From assembly GCF_023256325.1 (NCBI RefSeq), contig NZ_JAGDXI010000049.1:1-64000 (forward strand): a stretch of 64,000 nucleotides of DNA. Direction: 5' to 3'. The position numbers were made by a program, and so were the translations under genes. Source of the stretch: Caldisphaera sp. Lineage in GTDB: Archaea; Thermoproteota; Thermoprotei_A; Sulfolobales; Acidilobaceae. Positions 1 through 8,126 of the stretch are shown piece by piece (the stretch's first letter is position 1; every line of letters starts with the position of its first letter). Under the pieces are notes generated by a model that worked only from the letters and a program-made list of their open reading frames with translations, made no database searches and was not told where the DNA came from.

Positions 1-14
1 TATAGATCTACGTC

Positions 15-50
15 GAAAAATTTATAAACTAAATAGATCTTAAAAGAATT
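15..50 (+). promoter_or_regulatory. Archaeal promoter of the MFS transporter gene
   Basis: An A-rich BRE-like stretch followed by the TATA box TTTATAAA at 21-28 lies about 35 bases upstream of the ATG at 62. A GGGTAGAG Shine-Dalgarno-like sequence sits just before the start codon. The spacing puts transcription start near position 50. This is a motif-based call only. Confidence 0.5.
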
Positions 51-61
51 GGGTAGAGAAT

Positions 62-1477
62 ATGAGCAATCCGTTTAAGTCTTTAGATGAGAAAAAATTA
101 AGTTGGTTTCATTTTAAGTCTCTTATAACAACGGGTATGGGAGTTTTCACCGATGGTTATGACTTGTCATCTATTGGAATAGTGTTATTATCAGTATTGT
201 CATCTTTTGGGATAAACTCAAAGAATCCTAACTATACTTTATATGTTTCTTTAATATCTGGTGCTGCATTAATGGGAGCTGCAGTTGGAGCAATTATATT
301 TGGGATTTTATCCAATAAAGGAAGGAAAACATTTTATGGTGTAGACGTTGCTATATTAACTATTGGGGCATTATTACAAGCTTTTGTAAACTCTCCAGAA
401 GAACTTATCATTGCTAGGCTAATACTTGGCATTGGCATAGGAGCAGATTACGTATTATCTCCTGTTATAATGACGGAGCATTCTAACGTCAAAGATAGAG
501 GTAAAATATTAGCTTTAGGATTTGGTCTGATGTGGGGGTTTGGAGCAACAACTGCTGCAATAATATATTTAACATTATCTTATTTGGGACTTAATTCGAT
601 GCTAATATGGAAAATAGTTTTAGCTGCAGGTGCTATTCCAGCAGCATCAGTAATATATTTAAGGAGAAAAATACCGGAAACTGCTAGATTTTTAGGAAGA
701 ATTAAAGGTGATGTAAAAGGCTTTAAAGAAGTAATAAGTGAAGTAACTGGTAGTTCAATAAATATAAACAGCAATTTAAAAGATGAAAAATCTTCTTTTT
801 ATTACTTTAAAAAATATTGGAAATATTTCTCAGCAGCAGCTCTAATATGGTTTTTATATGATATAGTAGTATATTCAGGGATATTGTTTGGCCCTTCACT
901 AATAGCATCAAAACTTGGGTTAAATTCTGGAACTTTTCAGTTGGTTAATGAGGCATTATTTGTAATTCCTGGAGGATTAATTGCATTAGCATTAATAGAT
1001 AAAGCAGGAAGGAAGCCATTACAAATATATGGATATATCGGGATGGCAGTATTTCTATTGGGATTTGCAATCTATGAACATTTGACCGGCTCATCGCATG
1101 GATTTTCTCCATTATTAGCACTACTTCTTTATGGCGGCTATAATTTAGCTAATCAAGCAGGACCAGGATCAATTAGCGGCACTGGAATATTTGCTGTAGA
1201 ACTAGCACCAACAAAAGTAAGAGGAACAGTTCAATCAATTGCAGTTGCTTCTGGCAGAATAGGAGCTACTTTAACTTCATTTGTGTTTCCAGCACTGTTT
1301 GTAAAATATGGTCAGTTCTTTGCTGTTAGTTTTCTATCTACAACAGCTATACTAGCAGCAATTATAACTTTAGTATTAGTTCCAGAAACAAAAGCAAAAC
1401 CATTAGAAGAAATAACCAAAGAAGTTGAGGAAATGAATATTTTATCAAAAGAATTTGGAGGAATAATAAAGGAATAA
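62..1477 (+). CDS. MFS transporter, phosphate/sugar-symporter type
   Basis: A 471-residue polytopic membrane protein with about twelve hydrophobic segments split by a charged central loop (residues ~200-250), the usual layout of the major facilitator superfamily. Motif-A-like loops are visible twice (SNKGRKTFYG near residue 84 and DKAGRKPLQ near 317). The segment GIGIGADYVLSP resembles the GGDYPLS signature of the phosphate:H+ symporter branch, but archaeal relatives also carry sugars or organic acids, so the substrate is open. It stands alone after its own promoter; the next gene is carbamate kinase in the same direction, separated by about 150 bases. The family is clear and the substrate is not. 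Confidence 0.85.
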   Translation: MSNPFKSLDEKKLSWFHFKSLITTGMGVFTDGYDLSSIGIVLLSVLSSFGINSKNPNYTLYVSLISGAALMGAAVGAIIFGILSNKGRKTFYGVDVAILTIGALLQAFVNSPEELIIARLILGIGIGADYVLSPVIMTEHSNVKDRGKILALGFGLMWGFGATTAAIIYLTLSYLGLNSMLIWKIVLAAGAIPAASVIYLRRKIPETARFLGRIKGDVKGFKEVISEVTGSSININSNLKDEKSSFYYFKKYWKYFSAAALIWFLYDIVVYSGILFGPSLIASKLGLNSGTFQLVNEALFVIPGGLIALALIDKAGRKPLQIYGYIGMAVFLLGFAIYEHLTGSSHGFSPLLALLLYGGYNLANQAGPGSISGTGIFAVELAPTKVRGTVQSIAVASGRIGATLTSFVFPALFVKYGQFFAVSFLSTTAILAAIITLVLVPETKAKPLEEITKEVEEMNILSKEFGGIIKE

Positions 1478-1631
1478 ATACGTTTTTATTTAAATTATAT
1501 TTTTAATTGTGGGCGCAAAAATTTATTGGTTAATAAGAATGCTTAATGTTTAACCATACGTTAACAAATTAATACTCTGGCATAGATGTTATAGCTTGCC
1601 ATCAAATAATAAGCAAGCAGAGGGAATACAC

Positions 1632-2549
1632 ATGAAGCTATTAATAGCACTAGGAGGTAATGCCATACTAAGAAAAGGGGATAAAGGTAGTGTAGATGAT
1701 CAATGGAAAAATATAAATAATGCCGTAGAAATAATAGCTAAATCAATTGAAAGTGAAGACAATATGGTCATAACTCATGGAAATGGACCTCAAGTTGGTT
1801 ATCTTCTTGAAATGATGCATTCTATGAATTCAGAAAGAGCATTGACTATAGATATAGCGGATGCAATGACTCAAGGATGGATTGGGTATATGCTACAGCA
1901 ATCATTTTCAAATTATTTAAGGGATAGAAAAACAATTTCTGTATTAACTAGAACCTTGGTATTAGATAACGATAAGGAGTTTTCTAATCCAACCAAATAT
2001 GTTGGTAGTTATTTTACAAGAGATCAAGCAGAAAGGCTCTCCAAAGAATTTGGTTGGGTTTTCAAGGAAGACCCTAGAGGAGGTTATAGGAGGGTCGTGC
2101 CAAGTCCAATGCCAGTTGATATATTGGAAATTGATATTATAAAAAAATTGTTAGATGAAAAATATGTAGTTATAGCTGCAGGAGGGGGAGGAATTCCTGT
2201 TATAAAACATAAAGATAATTATATTCCTGTAGAAGCAGTAATTGATAAGGATTTAGCTAGTTCATTATTAGCTACAAAAATTAAGGCCGATAAATTTATA
2301 ATATTAACTGACGTAAAAGGAGTTGCAATAAATTATGGTAAAAAAGATGAAATATGGCTAGAAAAAGTTAGTGTTAGCGAGTTACACGATTTGTATAAAA
2401 AAGGAATGTTTCCTGAAGGATCTATGGGTCCAAAAGTATTAGCTTCTATAAAGTTTGTTGAATCAACTAATGGAATTGCTATTATAGGAGATTTAGATGA
2501 TGCTCGTAATGTGATAAAAGGTTTATCTGGAACTGTTATAGTTCCTTAA
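1632..2549 (+). CDS. arcC: Carbamate kinase
   Basis: About 305 residues of the amino-acid kinase fold. The N-terminus carries the phosphate-binding LIALGGNAIL, followed by HGNGPQVGYLLE, the central AAGGGGIPV and VIDKDLASSLLA, and the C-terminal MGPKVLASIKFV, all typical of carbamate kinases. The enzyme interconverts carbamoyl phosphate plus ADP with carbamate plus ATP. A longer frame opens at a TTG at 1596, but the family starts directly at MKLLIALGG, so ATG 1632 with AGGGAA upstream is preferred. No arginine deiminase or ornithine carbamoyltransferase gene is nearby, so its metabolic partner cannot be read from context. Its 3' end overlaps the convergent small gene by 14 bases. Confidence 0.93.
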   Translation: MKLLIALGGNAILRKGDKGSVDDQWKNINNAVEIIAKSIESEDNMVITHGNGPQVGYLLEMMHSMNSERALTIDIADAMTQGWIGYMLQQSFSNYLRDRKTISVLTRTLVLDNDKEFSNPTKYVGSYFTRDQAERLSKEFGWVFKEDPRGGYRRVVPSPMPVDILEIDIIKKLLDEKYVVIAAGGGGIPVIKHKDNYIPVEAVIDKDLASSLLATKIKADKFIILTDVKGVAINYGKKDEIWLEKVSVSELHDLYKKGMFPEGSMGPKVLASIKFVESTNGIAIIGDLDDARNVIKGLSGTVIVP

Positions 2550-2775
2550 ACCCTCTTTGAGACTTTAGACCGAGTTTTCTATAAGGGCAGTCTTTCCAAT
2601 AATTTTCGCATTTATTCACTTTACTCTTTGTTATCAGAGAATCTATGGCTCTGCACCTTACATAATAGTTCCCGTTACTTTCTAGTACGCTAAAGAACTC
2701 GCATTCTGAAGAAGGTTTATAACTAAGCATGTATATAGGCTCAAATACCGTCTTTATTTTGTTTTCTTTAGACAT
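2536..2775 (-). CDS. Small cysteine-containing protein of unknown function
   Basis: A 79-residue protein that I do not recognise. It contains four cysteines spaced C-x15-C-x14-C-x6-C (CEFF, RCRA, KCEN, DCPY), which could bind a metal but match no zinc-finger pattern I can name. The ATG is preceded by GGTGG at good spacing, which supports translation. It is convergent with carbamate kinase and overlaps its end by 14 bases. Upstream lie about 110 AT-rich bases before the end of the nreA gene on the same strand. Confidence 0.65.
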   Translation of the reverse strand: MSKENKIKTVFEPIYMLSYKPSSECEFFSVLESNGNYYVRCRAIDSLITKSKVNKCENYWKDCPYRKLGLKSQRGFKEL

Positions 2776-2885
2776 TTTTCCACCATAGTTCTCTCTGTAA
2801 GCAAAAAGTATATAGTTTTAGACTTGGTATATTAATAAAATTGCTTAGAAAGAAATATTAACTTAGATTTTCTTGATTAAATGTT

Positions 2886-4121
2886 TTAAATAAATTCAGA
2901 TAGCTTTCTCTTCTTTAAACTATATTCTAATAGATAGCTCTCTTTTAGCACGTAATTTGGATCTGCTTTAAGCCAATTACTTGCATATTTATTGATCTCT
3001 TTTATATCATTAGTCTTAAATTTGTAGCCTTTAATTAAAGAGTTTCTTACGGTCTCTCTTATATGCCAGTTTCCTACAGGGGCATAATAAGATGAGAGTA
3101 TTTCTCTTAAAATAACTATGCTTGCCTTTCTTTTTGTGTTAAAAAGATGTTCTAATACAGCAAGTCTCGCGGCAGAAAATCCGCCATCTAAAGTGGAAAC
3201 CCTTCCTAACGCATCTTCTTCAACCTTACTTATAACAGGTTTCTCGGCATATTTAGTCCATATTGATAACGGATGCCATATTTCGATCCATTCAAATTCT
3301 ATATCCCCTGGTAATAATATTATTAAAAATCTATTACTTAAATATTCACCTTCATATATTTCATATTGATTTATTTCATTAAATCCTCTGACATGTTTTC
3401 TTAAATATTTGGAAAGAGTATCATCAACTGCTGTTATCGACCATCTTGTTGGTACAAGCTTCCTTTGTTTTATCTTTCCTAAAAAACCCAAGCTTAACAT
3501 ATTTTGCAAAATATAAACATCAACCCCCTCCTTATATAAGTTCCATAAAGCATTTTCTGCTTTTAGATCATCCCATATTATTTTTTCAGAAGCTTGACTT
3601 AATTTAGGGTTACTCCTTACAATTATTTTTTCAGCAGGAGCTCTGGGACCAACTGGTTTTGTTATACCATCAAATGATAGTTTTGGCAATGGATATCTTT
3701 TGAGTATTACTTCACTGTCAACAGGCCTTTCAGAAATTATCGCTAATCCTATTTCGTTCTGATATAATTCCCAGGGTCTATTTATATCAACGGCTATGGT
3801 AGCTGATACGAGTTCACTTCTCATTTTTATTATATTTTCAAGAGGCTCCTTTTTAATTGACCATAGAATTGGGTTATCTCTATACTTGGCTTCATCTCCA
3901 TTTAACCCTGGAGGTATCATGTAATGAAATAAAACTTTTGGATACCCATATTCACCTATAAGACCACTTGGAGGAGTTGATCCTCCAGCATTTTTATCAA
4001 CTATTTTCAGAGAAGAATTTACTTGAGATCTAAATTCTTCTAGTATAGGACATTTTGGCAGCCCGCAGAGTTTTTTGTATCCCTTGCATCTGGCGCATAA
4101 TTCAGCCGGTATTCTTGCCAC
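2886..4121 (-). CDS. nreA: NreA-type DNA repair protein
   Basis: A 411-residue member of the archaeal Nre family, implicated in DNA damage repair with PCNA. The N-terminus has a zinc-binding cysteine cluster (C9, C12, C19, C24 in CARCKG...CGLPKCP) followed by the family stretch around GGSTPPSG and GEYGYPKV. The C-terminal half carries GGFSAARLAVLEHL and the conserved NWHIRETVR. The last residues, KRKLSEFI, look like a PCNA-interacting peptide with K in place of Q. The start is GTG at 4121 with GGTG seven bases upstream. It is monocistronic by appearance, with about 90 bases before ksgA's 3' end. Family membership is well supported; biochemical activity is not established. Confidence 0.88.
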   Translation of the reverse strand: MARIPAELCARCKGYKKLCGLPKCPILEEFRSQVNSSLKIVDKNAGGSTPPSGLIGEYGYPKVLFHYMIPPGLNGDEAKYRDNPILWSIKKEPLENIIKMRSELVSATIAVDINRPWELYQNEIGLAIISERPVDSEVILKRYPLPKLSFDGITKPVGPRAPAEKIIVRSNPKLSQASEKIIWDDLKAENALWNLYKEGVDVYILQNMLSLGFLGKIKQRKLVPTRWSITAVDDTLSKYLRKHVRGFNEINQYEIYEGEYLSNRFLIILLPGDIEFEWIEIWHPLSIWTKYAEKPVISKVEEDALGRVSTLDGGFSAARLAVLEHLFNTKRKASIVILREILSSYYAPVGNWHIRETVRNSLIKGYKFKTNDIKEINKYASNWLKADPNYVLKESYLLEYSLKKRKLSEFI

Positions 4122-4211
4122 TAAGAAGCACCTTGTGCTTTAGTTCCATTTTTAATAATAGTTAATAAAACTTTAAAGGGATTTCTATTTATTTTTAATA
4201 AACAACAGTTA

Positions 4212-4991
4212 TTAAGTATTAAGAAGGTTTAGTATTTCATTAGGTGTTAAATCTTTAACCCTTTTTCCTTTAACATTAAATTCTTTAGGATTTTCTTTAT
4301 CGATACATGTTTTTATAACCTTTTCAGCTTTTTTATTTCGTTGAGAAAACAAGCAAGAAGTTAATTTTTCTAGCTTAGTAAAATTCTCATTCCATAGATC
4401 TTTCCTCTCTAAAACTATTATTAGGCTATCAACTTTAGGTTTTGGGAAAAATTTTTCCGATGGTATGTATCCAACTATTTTTGTTTTAAAAAGGAGTTGT
4501 ATAATTATGCTTAGCCTACCATAATTCTCTTCTCCTGGATTTGCTGTTATTCTTTTACCAACTTCTTTTTGCATTCCTAATACAGCATATTTTATATTAT
4601 TATTTTTTGCAAGAGTTATTAATATTTTCGAAGTTATATTATATGGCATATTAGATACTAAAATAGGTATTTTTGTTGAGTCTACAAAGCTGGCTCCATC
4701 GCCTATTATAAATTCTACATTATGCGGTAAAAAATTTCTTACATAGGAAAGCCTTCTATCTATTTCTATTGTTATAATTCTTTTTGCAAGAATAGATAAT
4801 GGTATGGTGATCGATCCTATACCGGTACCAACCTCAAGAAAATCGTAGTTCTTAAATTGAAGTAACTGGTCATAAAAAAATTTTATCGAATTACAATCGA
4901 GTAAAAAATGCTGAGAAATTCTTTTAATGAGTTTAATTTTAATTCTTTTCTCAAAATTATTACATATAGAATAAAATTCTTTTAATTCCAT
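4212..4991 (-). CDS. rsmA: 16S rRNA dimethyladenosine transferase (KsgA/Dim1)
   Basis: A 259-residue SAM-dependent rRNA methyltransferase. The N-terminus has the family box ISQHFLLD, then the SAM-binding motif EVGTGIGSIT, the acidic ITIEIDRRL that binds the ribose, and the catalytic NMPYNIT (NxPY/F type). The small helical C-terminal domain ends with the usual helix-turn-helix-like part. It dimethylates two adjacent adenosines in the 3' hairpin of 16S rRNA during small-subunit assembly. It lies 17 bases downstream of the DUF655 gene on the same strand, an arrangement found in many archaea, so the two are probably co-transcribed. Confidence 0.94.
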   Translation of the reverse strand: MELKEFYSICNNFEKRIKIKLIKRISQHFLLDCNSIKFFYDQLLQFKNYDFLEVGTGIGSITIPLSILAKRIITIEIDRRLSYVRNFLPHNVEFIIGDGASFVDSTKIPILVSNMPYNITSKILITLAKNNNIKYAVLGMQKEVGKRITANPGEENYGRLSIIIQLLFKTKIVGYIPSEKFFPKPKVDSLIIVLERKDLWNENFTKLEKLTSCLFSQRNKKAEKVIKTCIDKENPKEFNVKGKRVKDLTPNEILNLLNT

Positions 4992-5008
4992 TAATTTACT
5001 CCTCAGCT

Positions 5009-5899
5009 TTATTTTGTTTTTTGATAAAGACTTTTTCTCATTAACTCTAAATAATTTAAAAACAAAATGTTAGGTTCTTTAGGTTCAATAAATAAATAAT
5101 ATTTTGGTTGGTTTGTAATTTCATCTATAATTTTATCAGCTAAAATATCAACAGGATCAACCTTTAATATTTTTTTGATTTCATCAAAGCTACTAAATTT
5201 TTTACTTTGCCTAGCTTCAAGGAGTGATTTAAGTGTTTTCTTACCAACACCTCTTAGTAGCTCAATGGAATGTAATCTTATGTTTATTGGCTCAGCTATA
5301 TTAAAGAATTCAACAAAGAGTTTTTCATTTTTCCTTATAATTAGTTTAATAGCTTCTGGTAAAGTTCTTTTTGCTATTTCAGATAAATCTTTATAAGATA
5401 TAGGTGTTCTTGGTACAGCTAAAATTTTTTCAGAAAGACCTCTCTCTTTAGCAACCTTTGAAAGGTCAGAGGGATTTTTTAAATAAACTAGCCCACTATT
5501 TGGATCGGAAAGTGATATATCTATCAAATCTGATATTCTTTGAGAAACAGGAAATATTGTAGTACAATATATTCTTTTATCAGCTCCTGGTATACAAGCT
5601 AATGAGACATCAAATGTTTTGAACTTTTTACCCGTAGGGTCTAAAGGTTCGTTTACTGATTTTACTGTCTCTCTTGCTAATGTAACCACATCTAAAGATT
5701 CTAACTTATGTCCTAAGGGAATGCCATCTAGTATAGTAAACTTTCTCACCCCAATAGCTTGAGCTATAGGCTTTTCTTTATGCCATGGATGCGGATCCAT
5801 ATAGTAACCATTATCCATATAATCTAATATAACTGCCTCTATTTCTACTCCTGCTATATGTTCCCCTTCTCTTTTCTGTGGAGCCCTCTGACCTTCCAT
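5009..5899 (-). CDS. DUF655 family protein (putative RNA-binding, KsgA partner)
   Basis: A 296-residue archaeal DUF655 protein. The N-terminal half is the characteristic block GVEIEAVILDYMDNGYY and AIGVRKFTILDG, predicted to form an OB-like nucleic-acid-binding fold. Residues ~215-255 carry a helix-hairpin-helix motif (ELLRGVGKKTLKSLLEAR). The protein is usually encoded next to ksgA and rpoF/rpl21e. Here ksgA follows after 17 bases, while rpoF and rpl21e lie about 8 kb away, so the ancestral cluster has been split. A GGAGTGAG Shine-Dalgarno supports the ATG at 5899. The exact molecular role is unknown. Confidence 0.85.
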   Translation of the reverse strand: MEGQRAPQKREGEHIAGVEIEAVILDYMDNGYYMDPHPWHKEKPIAQAIGVRKFTILDGIPLGHKLESLDVVTLARETVKSVNEPLDPTGKKFKTFDVSLACIPGADKRIYCTTIFPVSQRISDLIDISLSDPNSGLVYLKNPSDLSKVAKERGLSEKILAVPRTPISYKDLSEIAKRTLPEAIKLIIRKNEKLFVEFFNIAEPINIRLHSIELLRGVGKKTLKSLLEARQSKKFSSFDEIKKILKVDPVDILADKIIDEITNQPKYYLFIEPKEPNILFLNYLELMRKSLYQKTK

Positions 5900-6180
5900 T
5901 AAATCTCACTCCCTTCTATATTTTTAAAGATGTTTCATCCTATTTATATTCTTCAATGGTATTATAGAGATTTGGGTTTATAGGGGAAATAAATCTTTGC
6001 TTTTAATAAAAAGATTTGAAATATAAAGAAGTAAATATAGAAAATAACTATGTTATAAATTTTTACAATAAATATTTTTACTTTAAGGCTGGAAAATATT
6101 CGGTCTTTATTTTTTATAAGAATTAAGAAGCCAGCAATATTTAAGGATAGCTTTTTATTAATTAGATTGGATTGAGCTGT

Positions 6181-6975
6181 ATGCCTAGGAAAAAAGTTAA
6201 AAGCAATACTGAAAGTAAAGAAGAGAACAATAAAATTCACGAAAATAAAAAGAAATTGCAGAAAAAAGCAAAACTCAGTGATGAGGAGTTTAATAACTTT
6301 GTAAGTAATATTTCAAATGAAATAATTGATAGATTTGGACTTGATTTAATTAATTTAACCTCTGATGATATAAAGGATTTGGTTGAAGAAATAATAACTT
6401 CTATAGTAGAATCTAGGGTTACTAAGCCTACAGAAGAATCTTTAATGAAAAAATTCATAAACTTAAAAGATCAATTTATGAAAGCGATCGCAGGCAGGCT
6501 AATTGAAAGAGATGAGATAAATTCCAGAGATAGGATTGAATTTTTAATAGCATATGCACCAGAGCTAGCTGCAAAGAGTGCACCTAGACTTTATAAAATA
6601 GCTAAGAAAATTAATGCGTCAGATTTAATAGATAATTTAAGGCAGCTTTATAACGCTTATGGTAATCCAACACCAATAAGATGCCCTGTTTGTGGTTTTA
6701 ATTCTGTTATACAGGATATGACTTGCATAGTTTGCGGTGCTGTTCTTGATGAGAAAGATATAAAAAAAGATATAAACTTAAAGGAGCAATTATTAAAACT
6801 GAGAAAAATTTATAATGATAGATTAATAGAAGAAATAGTAAGTTCAGGTTATATCATTTATGATGGAGAAATAAAACCCCCAAGTTTGCAAGAAAAAGAT
6901 AAAATAAGTGTTAAACTTCATTTAAATAAAGAAGAAAGAGAAATTTTATTGAATTTATTAAGAGACAACGCTTAA
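6181..6975 (+). CDS. Zinc-ribbon protein of unknown function
   Basis: A ~264-residue protein I cannot assign. The N-terminal ~35 residues are lysine/glutamate-rich and probably disordered. Residues ~40-155 are predicted helical. A zinc ribbon follows (CPVCGF...MTCIVCGA, about residues 167-187), then a short C-terminal region. The ATG at 6181 is preferred over the in-frame TTG at 6172. It overlaps the end of the convergent TtuA-like gene by 18 bases. The 281 bases between it and the DUF655 gene hold the divergent promoters and no other credible gene. Nothing in the sequence suggests an enzyme active site. Confidence 0.75.
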   Translation: MPRKKVKSNTESKEENNKIHENKKKLQKKAKLSDEEFNNFVSNISNEIIDRFGLDLINLTSDDIKDLVEEIITSIVESRVTKPTEESLMKKFINLKDQFMKAIAGRLIERDEINSRDRIEFLIAYAPELAAKSAPRLYKIAKKINASDLIDNLRQLYNAYGNPTPIRCPVCGFNSVIQDMTCIVCGAVLDEKDIKKDINLKEQLLKLRKIYNDRLIEEIVSSGYIIYDGEIKPPSLQEKDKISVKLHLNKEEREILLNLLRDNA

Positions 6976-7824
6976 CGTAACATCAATATTTTTTAAGTTT
7001 AATTTATTACATGTATTGCAAATTTCATTATCTGAAAACCCTCCACAAATTTTGCATTTAGTTTTTGCTAGTTTGTTTGCAGCATAGCTAAATCTTTCAA
7101 TAATTCTTTGGCTACCAAAGTCAAGTTCAGGTCTTGAACCTGCAATTGAGTAAAATATGTTTTTTGATTTTATATAAGTAAGGCACAAAGGATTTATTTT
7201 TATTCCTGATACAAATTCATAAGAGGCTAGCATTTCTCCTTCAATGCCTGAAAAAGGATAAAATATTTTTATATCATTGTTATCTAAAAATTCAAGAGAT
7301 TCGGATATAAATTCAATTCTTCCATTTAATAAGGAGTCTAATAGGATTAAAGATATGTCTGTTCTTGTTATAGGCAATGCAATGAAATTATAACCTAAGG
7401 CTTTAGCTGCTTTTATTGACCAAGCTCTTTCATATCTTAGACATTCAATTAGTGATAGCCTATCTGGGGGCTTTATGCTAATCTTAGCAATAAATATATC
7501 GACTTTATTGTCCAAAAAACTTTTTATTTCTTCTATGTTATAATTATTTGGTATGATTATGGCTATTTTTGATTTAAATTGTTTCTCTATTCTATATAGG
7601 ATATTAGATAATATAACTGAAGAACTTGGAGAAAAATATGTTATCGGTATAACAATTTTGCTATCCATACTTAAAATCTTGATTTTGTTTATTTCTCTCT
7701 TAACTCCTTTTTCAATTACATTGTTTAAGCATTTTGCACAAATATACTCACCGCTATATGCTCTATAATAAATTGCGGGTCTTTTCTTACATATTGAGCA
7801 TATTTTGTTTATTTTTTCTACCAA
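6958..7824 (-). CDS. TtuA/Ncs6-like protein lacking the PP-loop (probable pseudoenzyme)
   Basis: A 288-residue protein with the outline of the TtuA/Ncs6 tRNA 2-thiolation enzymes. It has an N-terminal zinc finger (CSICKKRPAIYYR...CAKC), a Rossmann-like core, the FYPFSGIEGEMLASY segment matching the family's KPFYRFSEREVLSY, and a C-terminal zinc finger (CKICGGFSDNEICNTC). The ATP-binding SGGKDS motif is absent: the aligned position reads TYFSPSS. The catalytic CxxC/GHNxDD elements are also replaced (IECLRYER and ALPITRTD). It is intact as a reading frame, so it is not simply a decaying gene. The start is probably TTG at 7824 with GGGTGA upstream. It may act as a regulatory or structural partner of a true TtuA; that is inference. 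Confidence 0.7.
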   Translation of the reverse strand: MVEKINKICSICKKRPAIYYRAYSGEYICAKCLNNVIEKGVKREINKIKILSMDSKIVIPITYFSPSSSVILSNILYRIEKQFKSKIAIIIPNNYNIEEIKSFLDNKVDIFIAKISIKPPDRLSLIECLRYERAWSIKAAKALGYNFIALPITRTDISLILLDSLLNGRIEFISESLEFLDNNDIKIFYPFSGIEGEMLASYEFVSGIKINPLCLTYIKSKNIFYSIAGSRPELDFGSQRIIERFSYAANKLAKTKCKICGGFSDNEICNTCNKLNLKNIDVTLSVVS

Positions 7825-8126
7825 TTTTCTTCTTTCACCCCAGCTTTTCTCAATTAAAGAAAAATATTCTAGAGCTTGAAATGTTAATCTTTTTTTATTA
7901 TATAGATAATGTAGGAAGGCTTTTGTTAATTTTTATTATAAATTAATTTTTAAAATTTTGTGTCTATAATCTTCTCTTAACAGGAAAAAGAGATAAGGTA
8001 ATACAGCCCTAAATATATATGATAAGACAGGTCGGTGTTAGAGTATGCCCAGAAAAATATTTACTTCAGCTAGACATAATATACCTACGCTAAATATGTT
8101 AGGTGAATTTAAGTAGAGGTGTAAAT
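7825..8126. other. 302-bp divergent intergenic region with a possible short leader ORF
   Basis: AT-rich spacer between the TtuA-like gene (minus) and nrdJ (plus). It holds T-rich tracts and TATA-like stretches (e.g. AAATATATATG near 8010). At 8045-8116 a 23-codon frame begins with ATG, is preceded by CGGTG, and ends 10 bases before the nrdJ start. It may be a leader peptide or chance. I see no recognised riboswitch. Confidence 0.35.

Noticed and set aside
5962..6240. A 92-codon minus-strand frame in the DUF655 / zinc-ribbon spacer
   Set aside because: Almost only Phe, Ile, Lys and Asn, from AT-rich DNA, and it overlaps the start of the 6181 gene.
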